38,749 nt of DNA from assembly GCF_006539945.1 (NCBI RefSeq), contig NZ_BJNZ01000037.1, forward strand, positions 1 through 38,749, given 5' to 3'. Of the stretch, positions 23,866 through 32,515 are shown in pieces; position 1 is the first letter of the stretch, and each line of letters begins with the position of its first letter. The notes below the pieces were generated by a model. That model was given only the letters and a program-made list of their open reading frames with translations. It did not search any database and was not told the origin of the DNA. A program made the translations under genes and the position numbers. The DNA is from Cellulosimicrobium cellulans (GTDB taxonomy: Bacteria > Actinomycetota > Actinomycetes > Actinomycetales > Cellulomonadaceae).

Positions 23866-24770
23866 GCGCCGGTCCCGGGCGACCCGACCGGTCGGTGCGC
23901 CCGGCTGGAGGCGTAGAGGCACACCGTCGCGGCGGTGGCGAGGTTGAGCGACTCGGCGAGCCCACGGATCGGGACGCGCACGACCGCGTCGGCGAGCGCC
24001 CGGTCCTGCTCGGGCAGGCCCCAGGCCTCGTTCCCGAAGACCCAGGCGGTCGGGGCCGCGAGATCGACGCGGCGCCGCCCGTCGTCGAGCGCCCCCTCGC
24101 CCGCGGGACCGGCCACGTCGAGCAGGTCGTCCAGGTCCAGGTCGCCCGCCCCGTCGGCCGCGAGCACGGTGAGCCCGGCGTCGCGCAGCGCGGCCACCGC
24201 GTCCGCGAGGCTCACGCCCGTGACGACGGGCAGGTGGAACAACGAGCCCGCGGTGGAGCGCACGACCTTGGGGTTGTGCACGTCCACGCTCTCGCCCGCG
24301 AGCACGACGGCGTCCGCGCCGGCCGCGTCGGCGGCCCGGATGACGGTCCCGGCGTTCCCCGGGTCGCGCACCGTCGCCAGCACCGCGACGAGGGCGGGCC
24401 GCTCGCGGCCGGGCCCGGTGAGCGTGGCGACGACGTCCTCGACCGTGGGCTCCTGCGCGCGGACCACCGCGAGCACACCCTGCGCGTCGGGGCTCATCGC
24501 GGTGAGCACCTCGGCCGTCGCGACGTGGACGTGCAGGCCCGCGGCGCGGGCGTCGTCCACGATCTCGGGGTGCCGCCCGACGGCCATGGGCGTCACGTAC
24601 ACGTCGCGGACGCGCTCGGGCGCGTGCCGCACGGCCTCGCGCACGCCCTGCGGCCCCTCGACGAGGAGCTGTCCGTGCCGGGAACGCGCCGGACGCCCGG
24701 CCAGAGCACGGACCGCCTTGACCCGGTCGCTGCGAGGGTTCGTCAGCGTGGGGTCGAGCGGGTCGTGCAC
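23862..24770 (-). CDS. TrmH/SpoU family RNA 2'-O-methyltransferase
   Basis: SAM-dependent methyltransferase with the knotted SPOUT fold, acting on ribose of rRNA or tRNA. The 302-residue protein has an N-terminal substrate-binding domain (HGQLLVEGPQGVREAVRHAP) and the three SPOUT motifs: VRDPGNAGTVIRAADAAGAD, WVFGNEAWGL and VPIRGLAESLNLATAATVCLY. Placement beside rplT and pheST is common for this methyltransferase in actinobacteria. The GTG at 24768-24770 is the only sensible start between the rplT stop and the conserved region, but its ribosome site is weak. Confidence 0.88.
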   Translation of the reverse strand: MHDPLDPTLTNPRSDRVKAVRALAGRPARSRHGQLLVEGPQGVREAVRHAPERVRDVYVTPMAVGRHPEIVDDARAAGLHVHVATAEVLTAMSPDAQGVLAVVRAQEPTVEDVVATLTGPGRERPALVAVLATVRDPGNAGTVIRAADAAGADAVVLAGESVDVHNPKVVRSTAGSLFHLPVVTGVSLADAVAALRDAGLTVLAADGAGDLDLDDLLDVAGPAGEGALDDGRRRVDLAAPTAWVFGNEAWGLPEQDRALADAVVRVPIRGLAESLNLATAATVCLYASSRAHRPVGSPGTGA

Positions 24771-24802
24771 CGTCCGGGCGTCCGTGGCGCGGGGGGCGCT
24801 GG

Positions 24803-25189
24803 TCAGGCTGCGGCCTTCGGCGCGTTGACGTCCTCGGGGAGCGCGTCCTTCGCGACCTGGACGAGCGCGTTGAACGCGGCCACGTCGTTGACCGCGAGCT
24901 CGGCGAGCAGGCGACGGTCGACCTCGACACCCGCGGCCTTGAGGCCCTGGATGAGGCGGTTGTACGTCAGGCCCTGCGCGCGGGACGCCGCGTTGATGCG
25001 CTGGATCCACAGCTTGCGGAAGTCGCCCTTGCGCGCCTTGCGGTCGCGGTACGAGTAGACGAGGGAGTGGGTGACCTGCTCCTTCGCCTTGCGGTAGAGG
25101 CGCGAGCGCTGGCCGCGGTAGCCGCTGGCGCGCTCGAGGGTCGTACGGCGCTTCTTCTGGGCGTTGACCGCCCGCTTCACGCGTGCCAC
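24803..25189 (-). CDS. rplT: 50S ribosomal protein L20
   Basis: 128 residues, basic, with the conserved [20 protein letters not shown] opening, [17 protein letters not shown] and [10 protein letters not shown]. It binds 23S rRNA early in 50S assembly and in many bacteria represses its own operon. GTG start with GGAG upstream; 67 bases after rpmI in the infC-rpmI-rplT operon. The Ala-rich C terminus (DVNAPKAAA) is slightly longer than usual. Confidence 0.97.
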   Translation of the reverse strand: MARVKRAVNAQKKRRTTLERASGYRGQRSRLYRKAKEQVTHSLVYSYRDRKARKGDFRKLWIQRINAASRAQGLTYNRLIQGLKAAGVEVDRRLLAELAVNDVAAFNALVQVAKDALPEDVNAPKAAA

Positions 25190-25256
25190 GTGATGCTCCT
25201 TGCAGTTCGGGGCTCAGGGGTGAGCCGGTCGGTGGCGGGTTCCGCCACCTGCCGGG

Positions 25257-25451
25257 TCACTTGCCGAGCAGCTTCTTGATGGTCTTGACGTCGGCGGGCG
25301 AGACCACCTGGTCCTGGGCGAGGCGGCGCTTGCGCTTGGTGGCCTTGTGCTCGAGCAGGTGTCGAGCGTTGGCCTGCTCGCGCATGACCTTCCCGGTACC
25401 CGTGATGCGGAAGCGCTTCTTGGCACCCGAGTGCGTCTTGTTCTTCGGCAT
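25257..25451 (-). CDS. rpmI: 50S ribosomal protein L35
   Basis: 64 residues, strongly basic, with [20 protein letters not shown] and [14 protein letters not shown], the full family pattern. Standard length. Second gene of the IF3 operon, 109 bases after infC; the gap contains only short GC-rich inverted repeats. Confidence 0.97.
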   Translation of the reverse strand: MPKNKTHSGAKKRFRITGTGKVMREQANARHLLEHKATKRKRRLAQDQVVSPADVKTIKKLLGK

Positions 25452-25560
25452 GACTGCCGTCTCTCCTTGTGTCCGGTCAGCCGCCTCGCGGCGGCCGACG
25501 TGTTCGGGTCCTGGCCGGTGGGCCCGGACCCCGAGCAGGGTCGGTCTGTGCTGCCGGCCG

Positions 25561-26589
25561 TCAGCCGGCCTTGCCTCGCGGTGCCGGCTTGGGTGCCGGG
25601 CGCGGGGCGCTCGGCTTGGGCGCGGCAGGCCTGGGGGCCGCCGGCTTGGCGGCGGACGCCGGCGCGGACGGAGCCGCGGGTGCCGGACGAGGAGTGGCCG
25701 GGCGCGGGGCGGCAGGCTTCGAGTCCGCCGCCGGGCGGGCAGCGGTACGCGGTGCCGTGGCCGGACGCGGCGCGGGCGCCGAGCGCGGGGCGGCGGCCTT
25801 CGGCGCGGGTGCGGCCTTCGGCGCCGGAGCAGCCTTGGGCGCCGGAGCAGCCTTCGGCGCGGGCGCCTCCTCGACCGGAGCCTCGACGGGCGCCTCGACC
25901 GGTACGGTCGCCTCGGCGGGGGCCGGGGCCTCGACGGCCGGGGCCTCGATGGCCTCGGGCGCGTCGACGTCCTCGCCCTCCGGGCCGTCGACCGTGCGCG
26001 CCGCGGCGCGCTGGGCGGACTTCGTCAGCCGGGGCTCGGCCTCCTGCGCCCGCTTGCGCTGCTCGCTCTTGGCGTCGGCCTTCTTCTTCACCGGGCCGAG
26101 CACCATGGTCATGTTGCGGCCGTCCTGCTTCGGCATCGACTCCACGAAGCCGAGCTCCGCGACGTCGTCCGCGAGGCGCTGGAGCAACCGGACGCCCATC
26201 TCGGGGCGCGACTGCTCACGGCCGCGGAACATGATCATGACCTTGACCTTGTCGCCGGCGGCGAGGAAGCGCTCGACGTGGCCCTTCTTGGTGCCGTAGT
26301 CGTGCGGGTCGATCTTCAGGCGGAAGCGGATCTCCTTGAGGACCGTGTTCGCCTGGTTGCGCCGCGCCTCACGCGCCTTCATGTCGGACTCGTACTTGAA
26401 CTTGCCGAAGTCCATGAGCTTGGCGACGGGTGGCCGGGCGTCCGGGGCGACCTCGACGAGGTCGAGGTCCGCGTCCTGGGCAAGGCTCAGGGCAACCTCG
26501 GTGCGGACGACGCCGACCTGCTCCCCGCCGGGACCGATGAGTCGGACCTCGGGGACGCGGATCCGATCGTTGATGCGAGGCTCGCTGAT
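25561..26589 (-). CDS. infC: translation initiation factor IF-3 with extended C terminus
   Basis: Checks start codons on the 30S subunit and prevents early 50S joining. Residues 1-80 are the N domain ([20 protein letters not shown]) and about 85-175 the C domain ([26 protein letters not shown]). The last ~165 residues are an Ala/Pro/Lys-rich tail with repeated PAPKAA, doubling the usual ~180-residue length. No ATG/GTG/TTG fits: the N-terminal motif begins at ATC (26587-26589), six bases after AGGAG. A rare start codon lets IF3 repress its own synthesis, known for AUU in E. coli. An internal ATG at 26415 would delete most of the N domain. Confidence 0.9.
   Translation of the reverse strand: MSEPRINDRIRVPEVRLIGPGGEQVGVVRTEVALSLAQDADLDLVEVAPDARPPVAKLMDFGKFKYESDMKAREARRNQANTVLKEIRFRLKIDPHDYGTKKGHVERFLAAGDKVKVMIMFRGREQSRPEMGVRLLQRLADDVAELGFVESMPKQDGRNMTMVLGPVKKKADAKSEQRKRAQEAEPRLTKSAQRAAARTVDGPEGEDVDAPEAIEAPAVEAPAPAEATVPVEAPVEAPVEEAPAPKAAPAPKAAPAPKAAPAPKAAAPRSAPAPRPATAPRTAARPAADSKPAAPRPATPRPAPAAPSAPASAAKPAAPRPAAPKPSAPRPAPKPAPRGKAG
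25797..25870. repeat. short repeats coding the IF3 PAPKAA tail
   Basis: Four near-identical 18-base units (variants of ggcgccggagcagccttc) encode consecutive Pro-Ala-Pro-Lys-Ala-Ala in the IF3 tail. Third-base differences between units show that the peptide rather than the DNA is kept, arguing for selection on the amino acids. Confidence 0.65.
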
Positions 26590-26634
26590 GTGATGCTCCT
26601 AGGAAGTCGTCGGTAGACCACCCGGGACGAAGAA

Positions 26635-26665
26635 GGCCTCCGTCCCTGAGCGCAGGGCGGAGGCC
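26635..26665 (-). terminator. leader hairpin/attenuator of the IF3 operon
   Basis: ggcctccg (26635-26642) pairs with cggaggcc (26658-26665), extended by ccct/aggg, with a one-base bulge and a 6-base loop. On the minus strand it is followed by TTCTTCG, terminator-like, and lies 45 bases before the infC start. L20-type leaders control this operon in other bacteria; no antiterminator partner was identified. Confidence 0.55.
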
Positions 26666-26863
26666 ATCAGGTCGGGACGTCGCGCCGGGCGACGACCACG
26701 TCGGAACGTCCCCGAAGGGTGCGTCCCGGACCAGGACCCGGCCTCTGTCGCGACGTTCGTCGGCGGTCGAGACCCGGGTGGGATGAGATCCACTTGCGCA
26801 CTCGCACCCCTCCCGTCGCCCGAAATCCGGACGAGGAGACGCGCACGAGTCGGTCAGCCATCA

Positions 26864-26869
26864 AGGATA
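26864..26869 (-). promoter_or_regulatory. probable infC promoter -10
   Basis: Minus-strand TATCCT in an AT-richer patch, about 275 bases upstream of infC, leaves a long structured leader. A matching -35 is not clear. Positions 26590-26863 are therefore interpreted as untranslated infC leader. Confidence 0.4.
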
Positions 26870-26929
26870 GCAGAGGCGGGGCGAGTCTTCGCACCCGAGG
26901 GAAAGCCAAACTTCGGATCGCCTCCATCG

Positions 26930-26960
26930 TTGGAACTCTTCCAGTTTACGTGGTTAGAGT
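26930..26960 (+). promoter_or_regulatory. fur promoter with Fur-type palindrome
   Basis: -35 TTGGAA (26930-26935) and -10 TAGAGT (26955-26960, 19-base spacer) lie six bases before the fur ATG, so the transcript is probably leaderless. The perfect palindrome TGGAA-ctc-TTCCA (26931-26943) overlaps the -35 and is the likely autoregulatory operator, in the position where FurA/CatR proteins repress themselves. Confidence 0.55.
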
Positions 26961-26966
26961 GGGGCC

Positions 26967-27431
26967 ATGAGGACAGGAGCGACGCCCGGCGTGGGGACGA
27001 GCCTCGACGACGGGCCACGGCGCGCCCGCCACGAGGGCGAGCTGCGCGAGCGCGGCCTGCGCGTCACCGCGGCCCGGCTCGCCGTGCTCGACGCGGTCGA
27101 GCTCCAGCAGCACGCCGACGCCGACGACGTCCTGCGGGCGGCGCGCGCGGCGCTCGGCTCCGTCTCGGTCCAGGCGGTCTACGACGTCCTGCACACGCTC
27201 ACCGACAAGGGGCTGGTCCGCCGGATCGAGCCCGCGGGCCACCCCGCGCGCTACGAGCGCCGGCTCGGCGACAACCACCACCACGTGGTGTGCCGGGGCT
27301 GCGGCGCCGTCGCCGACGTCGACTGCACGGTCGGCCATGCTCCCTGCCTGACCCCCTCCAGCACGTCGGGGTTCCAGATCGACACCGCCGAGGTGACGTT
27401 CTGGGGCCTCTGCCCCGACTGCGCGGACTGA
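26967..27431 (+). CDS. Fur-family regulator (FurA/CatR type)
   Basis: A 154-residue metal-dependent regulator. An N-terminal winged helix (about 20-90; [14 protein letters not shown]...[22 protein letters not shown]) is followed by the dimerisation domain with [10 protein letters not shown] (104-113) and the second CxxC pair CPDC (149-152), a structural zinc site. It stands directly before a catalase gene in the same direction, the arrangement of peroxide-sensing FurA/CatR regulators, so it probably represses the catalase until oxidised. An iron-sensing role is less likely from context. Confidence 0.88.
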   Translation: MRTGATPGVGTSLDDGPRRARHEGELRERGLRVTAARLAVLDAVELQQHADADDVLRAARAALGSVSVQAVYDVLHTLTDKGLVRRIEPAGHPARYERRLGDNHHHVVCRGCGAVADVDCTVGHAPCLTPSSTSGFQIDTAEVTFWGLCPDCAD

Positions 27432-27516
27432 CCACCACCACGCCGCTCCCCGTACCTCGCGCACCCGGAGCGCGCCCGTTTTCGCACGAAGATCCCGGTA
27501 TGAGATAGCTCAACGG

Positions 27517-27534
27517 GCCGCGACCGCGGCCCAC
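27517..27534 (+). promoter_or_regulatory. hairpin before the catalase ribosome site
   Basis: gggccgcg-ac-cgcggccc folds into a tight hairpin ending four bases before GGAAGGAG of katA. Upstream, ttcgcacgaa (27483-27492) is a short palindrome and TATGAG (27501-27506) a possible -10, so katA may have its own promoter in the 115-base gap. Confidence 0.4.
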
Positions 27535-27546
27535 GGAAGGAGACCC

Positions 27547-29061
27547 ATGACCGCCCCCTTCACCACCACCAACGCCGGCGCACCCGTCGCCTCGGACGCC
27601 CACGCCCAGACCGTCGGCGCCGACGGGCCGATCGTCCTGCACGACCACTACCTCGTCGAGAAGCTCGCCCAGTTCAACCGCGAGCGCGTCCCCGAGCGCG
27701 TCGTGCACGCCAAGGGTGGCGGAGCCTTCGGGACGTTCACCGTGACGAACGACGTCAGCGCCTTCACGCGCGCCGCGCTCTTCCAGCCCGGGACGACCAC
27801 CGAGATGCTCGCGCGCTTCTCGTCCGTCGCGGGCGAGCAGGGCTCCCCCGACACGTGGCGCGACCCGCGCGGCTTCGCGCTGAAGTTCTACACGACCGAG
27901 GGCAACTACGACCTCGTCGGCAACAACACCCCCGTGTTCTTCCTGCGCGACGGCATCAAGTTCCCCGACTTCATCCGCTCGCAGAAGCGCCTGCCCGGCT
28001 CGAACCTGCGCGACAACGACATGCAGTGGGACTTCTGGACCCTGTCGCCGGAGTCCGCGCACCAGGTGACGTGGCTCATGGGCGACCGCGGCCTGCCGTC
28101 GAGCTGGCGCCACATGGACGGGTTCGGCTCGCACACCTACCAGTGGATCAACGCGGCCGGCGAGCGGTTCTGGGTCAAGTACCACTTCAAGACGGCGCAG
28201 GGCATCGACAACCTCTCCGCCGACGAGGCGTCGCAGCTGGCCGGGTCGGACTCCGACCACCACATCCGCGACCTGTACGAGCACATCGAGGCGGGCGACT
28301 TCCCGCGCTGGACGCTCTCCGTCCAGGTCATGCCGTACGAGGACGCGAAGACCTACCGGTTCAACCCGTTCGACCTGACCAAGGTGTGGCCGCACGCCGA
28401 CTACCCGCTGGTCGAGGTGGGCGTGATGGAGCTCAACCGGAACCCCGAGAACTACTTCGCGCAGATCGAGCAGGCCACGTTCGCGCCGAGCAACTTCGTC
28501 CCCGGCATCGCGACGAGCCCCGACAAGATGCTGCTCGCGCGCATCTTCTCCTACGCCGACGCGCACCGGTACCGCGTGGGCACCAACCACGCGCAGCTCC
28601 CGGTCAACGCGCCGCACGCGGCGAGCGAGGGCGGCCACACGTACGCGAAGGACGGCGCCATGCGCTACTCCTTCTCCTCGGCGACCACGCCGGTCTACGC
28701 GCCCAACAGCCGGGGCGGCGCGCACGCCGACCCGGCCCGCGCCGCGGAGTCGGCCGGCTGGGAGGCCGACGGCGAGCTGACGCGCACCGCCGCGACGCTG
28801 CACCCGGAGGACGACGACTTCGGCCAGGCCGGCACCCTCTACCGCGAGGTCTTCGACGACGCCGCGCGCGACCGCTTCCTCGCGACGATCACGGGGCACG
28901 TCGGCGCCGTGCACAGCGACGAGATCCGCGAGCGCGCGATCGCGTACTGGACGAACGTCGACGCCGGCCTCGGCGGCGCGCTGCGCGTCGCGCTCGCCGC
29001 CACCGGCGCGCCCGTCGAGGGCGGCCAGCCCGGCACCGCGGCGGAGCCTGTGCGCGCCTGA
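27547..29061 (+). CDS. katA: monofunctional haem catalase
   Basis: Dismutates hydrogen peroxide. The 504-residue small-subunit (clade 3-like) catalase has the distal His54 in [12 protein letters not shown], the Asn in VGNNTPVFF (124-132), and the proximal haem ligand Tyr336 in [13 protein letters not shown] with Arg332. NADPH-binding-type residues around HRYRVGTNH are present. The N-terminal residues show no signal peptide, so it is cytoplasmic. GGAAGGAG precedes the ATG. It pairs with the upstream Fur-family regulator as a peroxide response unit. Confidence 0.96.
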   Translation: MTAPFTTTNAGAPVASDAHAQTVGADGPIVLHDHYLVEKLAQFNRERVPERVVHAKGGGAFGTFTVTNDVSAFTRAALFQPGTTTEMLARFSSVAGEQGSPDTWRDPRGFALKFYTTEGNYDLVGNNTPVFFLRDGIKFPDFIRSQKRLPGSNLRDNDMQWDFWTLSPESAHQVTWLMGDRGLPSSWRHMDGFGSHTYQWINAAGERFWVKYHFKTAQGIDNLSADEASQLAGSDSDHHIRDLYEHIEAGDFPRWTLSVQVMPYEDAKTYRFNPFDLTKVWPHADYPLVEVGVMELNRNPENYFAQIEQATFAPSNFVPGIATSPDKMLLARIFSYADAHRYRVGTNHAQLPVNAPHAASEGGHTYAKDGAMRYSFSSATTPVYAPNSRGGAHADPARAAESAGWEADGELTRTAATLHPEDDDFGQAGTLYREVFDDAARDRFLATITGHVGAVHSDEIRERAIAYWTNVDAGLGGALRVALAATGAPVEGGQPGTAAEPVRA

Positions 29062-29099
29062 GCCTGGGGTCCCGGCGGTCACGAGCCGCCGCCCCGCCA

Positions 29100-29135
29100 C
29101 GCCGGCCGTCGTCCCCTGCGGGGCGGCGGCCGGCG
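29100..29135 (+). terminator. terminator of katA
   Basis: cgccggccg (29100-29108) pairs with cggccggcg (29127-29135), with an inner cccc/gggg pair, 38 bases past the katA stop. Confidence 0.6.
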
Positions 29136-29198
29136 TCGTCGCGGCGCGTCCCGCACGGGGGGCGTGCTCCCCCGCCGCCGGATGGAAAGATGGTCGCC

Positions 29199-29561
29199 AT
29201 GAGTACCGAGAACGCTGCCGTGCCCGACCCCGCCGCCGACGCCGTGCGCGACATCGCGGACGTCGCCGCCGTGGAGGTCATCACGTCCGCGGCCGTCCAC
29301 CTCATGAGCGCCGCGGCCGTCAAGTGCGGCCTCGCCGAGGACGCGCAGGAACAGGGTCACCTCGACCTCGACGAGGCGCGCAAGCTCATCAACGCGCTCG
29401 CCGCGCTCGTCACGGCGAGCGCCCCCGACATCGGCAACCAGCACGCCCGGTCGCTCCGCGACGGGCTGCGCTCGCTCCAGCTCGCGTTCCGCGAGGCGTC
29501 GGTCTACCCCGACGCCCCCGGCGAGGGCCCGGGCGAGAAGTACACGGGCGCCGTGAGTTGA
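29199..29561 (+). CDS. DUF1844 family protein
   Basis: A 120-residue mostly helical cytoplasmic protein matching DUF1844 (VEVITSAAVHLMSAAAVKCGL, LDLDEARKLINALAALV). The function is unknown; homologues sit beside infC in many actinobacteria. The C-terminal 20 residues are Gly/Glu/Pro-rich. The ATG at 29199 is preferred; an in-frame ATG three codons upstream (29190) is possible. Its stop shares four bases (TTGA) with the next gene's TTG start. Confidence 0.8.
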   Translation: MSTENAAVPDPAADAVRDIADVAAVEVITSAAVHLMSAAAVKCGLAEDAQEQGHLDLDEARKLINALAALVTASAPDIGNQHARSLRDGLRSLQLAFREASVYPDAPGEGPGEKYTGAVS

Positions 29562-30325
29562 GCACTCCGCCGGCACCCCCGCCGCACGGCGGGTCCTCCG
29601 AGCCGCCACCGGGTCCGCCGCCGTCGCCGACCTGGCCGGAGAGCGTCGCGCGGGGGACGACGCCGCCCGCGGTCCCGGGCGCACCCTCGTCGGCGGGTGG
29701 ACCGCCGTCGTTCGCCCCGGCCTCCCCGGCGCCCCGGGTCACGTCCCCGGGGACCGGTGCACCCGGACCGGACGAGGTGCCGTCCGCCGCCGGGAGCACG
29801 ACGATGCCGCCGCGTCGTCGCCGCGGCGCCGTGGTGGCGATCGTGGTGCTGTCCCTCCTGCTCGCGGCCGCCCTGGGGGTCGGCGCGTACCTGTGGGTCA
29901 CCACGACGCGCTGGCAGGAGTCGAGCGCGGACTGGGAGGGCGAGGCCCGCGGCCTGGGCGAGGACGTCGCCCGGCTCCAGACCGAGCTCGACGGCGCGAA
30001 CGCAGAGCTCGAGTCCGCGCGCACCCAGCTCACCGCCGCGCAGGACCGCATCAGCGACCTCGCCAACGAGAAGGCGCAGCTCGGCGACGAGAACGAGGCG
30101 TCCCAGCAGTACCTCGACTACCAGAGCCGGGTCTCCGAGGCGGCGGGCAAGGTCGCGGCCGCGCTCGGCCAGTGCACGACGGCGCAGACGCAGCTCATCG
30201 GCTACCTCAACAACCGCGACGCGTACGACCCCGCGGACCTGGAGCGCTTCGCCGACCAGGTCGACCTGCTGTGCCAGGAGGCCACGGACGCCAACGCGCA
30301 GCTCCAGCAGGAGCTCGCCGGATGA
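29558..30325 (+). CDS. membrane-anchored coiled-coil protein, unknown
   Basis: A 255-residue protein if started at the TTG overlapping the DUF1844 stop; an ATG at 29804 with GGGAG upstream would give 173 residues. The order is a Pro-rich cytoplasmic region (1-82), a basic RRRR stop-transfer, one membrane span (about 88-110, AVVAIVVLSLLLAAALGVGAYLW), then an extracytoplasmic coiled coil (about 118-185, heptads in LQTELDGANAELESARTQL) and a helical end with two Cys (LGQCTT, DLLCQE) that may form a disulphide. The stop overlaps the protease start (ATGA). No named family recognised. Confidence 0.7.
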   Translation: MSTPPAPPPHGGSSEPPPGPPPSPTWPESVARGTTPPAVPGAPSSAGGPPSFAPASPAPRVTSPGTGAPGPDEVPSAAGSTTMPPRRRRGAVVAIVVLSLLLAAALGVGAYLWVTTTRWQESSADWEGEARGLGEDVARLQTELDGANAELESARTQLTAAQDRISDLANEKAQLGDENEASQQYLDYQSRVSEAAGKVAAALGQCTTAQTQLIGYLNNRDAYDPADLERFADQVDLLCQEATDANAQLQQELAG

Positions 30326-31110
30326 CCCCGCGCCGAGTCTGGTCTGCCGCCAGGGACGACTCCGGGCGCGTCGTCGGCCGGCGCGTCGTCGGGTCGCTCG
30401 CCTCCGTGGCCCTGCTCACCGGCCCGCTCGCGGCGTGCGGCGTCCTGCCGGAGCTCCCGGAGCCCGTGCCCGACTCGGTCGTGCCGTCCCTCGTCGCCCC
30501 CGACGACCCGGCGGGGTCCGAGAACCTCTCGCCCGACGGCTTCGACGCCGTCCGGCGCATGGCCGTGCGCATCCGCAACGTGCGCTGCGACGGGCTGTCG
30601 ACCGGCTCGGGGTTCGCGGTGGACTCGCGCACGCTCATCACCAACAAGCACGTGGTCGACTCGTCGCGCTCGTTGCAGCTCCTCACCTACGACGGTCGCG
30701 ACATCGCGGCCCAGACCGCGAGCGTGGCCGGCCTCGCGGACCTCGCGATCGTCCGGACGTCGGAGGACCTCCCGTCAGCCCCGACCCTCGCGGCGGCCGA
30801 CCCGGCGCCGGGCGACCCGGTGACGGTCGTGGGCTACCCCGAGGGCGGTCGGCTCACGGTGACGCAGGGCTCGGTCATCGGGACGACGACGGACCCGCTG
30901 CACGAGAACCTCGGCGAGGTGCTGGTCACCGACGCGCCGGTCGAGCCGGGGAGCTCCGGCTCCGCCGCGCTCAACGACGCCGGCGAGGTGATCGGCGTCG
31001 TCTACGCCAAGACGTCGACGGACAAGTCGCTGCTCGTCCCGGTGAGCACGCTCCAGACGATGCTCGGCGACGAGTCGGCGTTCACCGCCCTCCCGGAGTG
31101 CGACGCCTGA
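30322..31110 (+). CDS. secreted lipoprotein trypsin-like serine protease
   Basis: A 262-residue S1/HtrA-type protease without a PDZ domain. A lipoprotein signal peptide (RRVVGSLASVALLTGPLAAC, lipobox Cys39) should anchor it outside the membrane. The catalytic triad is visible: His110 in ITNKHVVD, Asp140 in GLADLAIVR, Ser212 in EPGSSGSAAL. Cys89 and Cys260 may pair. The oxyanion sequence GSSGSA differs from the common GNSGGP but keeps G-x-S-G. Translationally coupled to the coiled-coil membrane protein, suggesting a shared envelope role. Confidence 0.82.
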   Translation: MTPRRVWSAARDDSGRVVGRRVVGSLASVALLTGPLAACGVLPELPEPVPDSVVPSLVAPDDPAGSENLSPDGFDAVRRMAVRIRNVRCDGLSTGSGFAVDSRTLITNKHVVDSSRSLQLLTYDGRDIAAQTASVAGLADLAIVRTSEDLPSAPTLAAADPAPGDPVTVVGYPEGGRLTVTQGSVIGTTTDPLHENLGEVLVTDAPVEPGSSGSAALNDAGEVIGVVYAKTSTDKSLLVPVSTLQTMLGDESAFTALPECDA

Positions 31111-31201
31111 CCGGTCCCGTCGCGGCAGGTCGCGCGTCTCCGGCGCGCCCCGCCGAGGCGCCCCCGCGCGCACCCTTGACCCCGGGTCTACCCTTCCTGC
31201 C

Positions 31202-31729
31202 ATGAGCACACACGCGAGCTCGGACACGCCCCCCGTCGACCCGGCGCACATCACCCACGCAGCGCGCGACACGCTCACGGTGCGTCGCGTCTTCGGGGAG
31301 TCCTACGAGCGTGACGGCACGCTCGTCATCCCTGTCGCGACCGTCTGGGGCGGCACCGGCTCCGGCTGGGGTTCCGGCGCCGGGGAGCTCTCCGGCAAGG
31401 GGGCCGCCGACTGGCGTCGCCGCGTCGGGGCTGCCGCGGCCCCCGCTCCGGAGCCCGAGGCATCATCGACGGCGCCGGACGCGAGCGGGTCGTCCGACCC
31501 CGGGTCGGGCAACGCCGGCGGCGAGGCGGGCGGCGAGGGCTCGGGTGGCGGCGGCGGGTTCGGGGTCCGCGTCGTCGCCAAGGGCGTCTACGTCGTCGAC
31601 GACCAGGGTGTGCGCTGGCAGCCCGCGCTCGACCTCAACCGCGTGATCCTCGGCGGGCAGGCCCTCGGCGCGGTCGTCGCGTTCTCGGCCGCGCTCGCGT
31701 GGGGTCTGAGCCACCTGCGCCGCCGCTGA
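31202..31729 (+). CDS. GerW/YtfJ-family sporulation-type protein
   Basis: A 175-residue protein with the two conserved GerW blocks: VRRVFGESYERDGTLVIPVATV (27-48) and GFGVRVVAKGVYVVDDQGVRWQPALDLNRVI (119-149), separated by a Gly/Ala/Ser-rich linker. A hydrophobic segment near the C terminus (about 151-169) suggests membrane attachment. YtfJ is a spore protein in Bacillus, but homologues occur in non-sporulating actinobacteria with unknown role. TACCCT seven bases before the ATG may be a leaderless -10. Confidence 0.75.
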   Translation: MSTHASSDTPPVDPAHITHAARDTLTVRRVFGESYERDGTLVIPVATVWGGTGSGWGSGAGELSGKGAADWRRRVGAAAAPAPEPEASSTAPDASGSSDPGSGNAGGEAGGEGSGGGGGFGVRVVAKGVYVVDDQGVRWQPALDLNRVILGGQALGAVVAFSAALAWGLSHLRRR

Positions 31730-31733
31730 GCGA

Positions 31734-31749
31734 CCCGCCGCGCGGCGGG
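31734..31749. terminator. bidirectional terminator between convergent genes
   Basis: cccgccgc-gcggcggg is a perfect 16-base palindrome between the GerW-family stop (31729) and the SseB-family stop (31775), so it can serve both strands. Confidence 0.55.
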
Positions 31750-31774
31750 ACCGCACGGACGCCCGCCTGGCGGT

Positions 31775-32515
31775 TCAGTCCGCGCGACCGACCCGCAGCT
31801 CGAGCCCGTCGACGCGCTCCGACACGACGGCGTCGGTCGCGAGCGCGGCGTTGACCTGACCGAGCACCGCGTCGAGGCCCGCCCGGTCGAGCCCGGCATC
31901 GATGCGCAGCACGACGGCCACCTCGGCGCGACGCCCCGGCTCGGCCCAGGTCCGGGCGACGTGCGGGATGCCGGCGAGAGCGCCCTGGACCGCGGCGACC
32001 ACCTCGGGGACCACGGCTCCGTCGACGACCGCTGGCGACCAGTCCTTGCCCTGCGCGAGCGCCCACACGGCCGGGCGCGGCACGAGCGCCGTCACGGGGC
32101 CGCCCGGGTCGAGCACGAGCAGCGACCAGTCCTCGCTCACCGCGGACAGCGCCGCCCGACGAGCGTCGACGGGGACGGGGCGCGCGCTCGCGCGCCACGC
32201 GGACATCGCCGCGACGGACGTGAACACCGGCAGCGCGCGGCGCCCGTCCGGCGCCTCGATCGCGACGACTCCGGCGGAGGCCTCCTTGTCGACGGTGTGC
32301 CCGTGCTCGCCCTCGCCCGCGCTCTCGAGCTCGGCGAGGATCGGGACGAGCACGCGCGTCTCGCCGAGGCGCGCGACCACGTCGCCGAGCGACGCCGAGC
32401 CCGCGGCGTAGGCATCGAGCAGAGCCGCCAGCGCGGGGTCGGCCGACCCGTCGTCGCCCGCGAACCCGGACGACGGCGGGAGCGCCTTCCCCGGGGAGTC
32501 CGGGCCCACGGTCAC
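31775..32515 (-). CDS. SseB-family protein
   Basis: A 246-residue protein with the SseB N-terminal domain pattern: [36 protein letters not shown] and [28 protein letters not shown]. The C-terminal domain ([29 protein letters not shown]) matches the second SseB-type domain. SseB is a secretion-related name from Salmonella; actinobacterial homologues have no established function and often sit at the his-infC junction, as here. The GTG shares GTGA with the priA stop. Confidence 0.8.
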   Translation of the reverse strand: MTVGPDSPGKALPPSSGFAGDDGSADPALAALLDAYAAGSASLGDVVARLGETRVLVPILAELESAGEGEHGHTVDKEASAGVVAIEAPDGRRALPVFTSVAAMSAWRASARPVPVDARRAALSAVSEDWSLLVLDPGGPVTALVPRPAVWALAQGKDWSPAVVDGAVVPEVVAAVQGALAGIPHVARTWAEPGRRAEVAVVLRIDAGLDRAGLDAVLGQVNAALATDAVVSERVDGLELRVGRAD

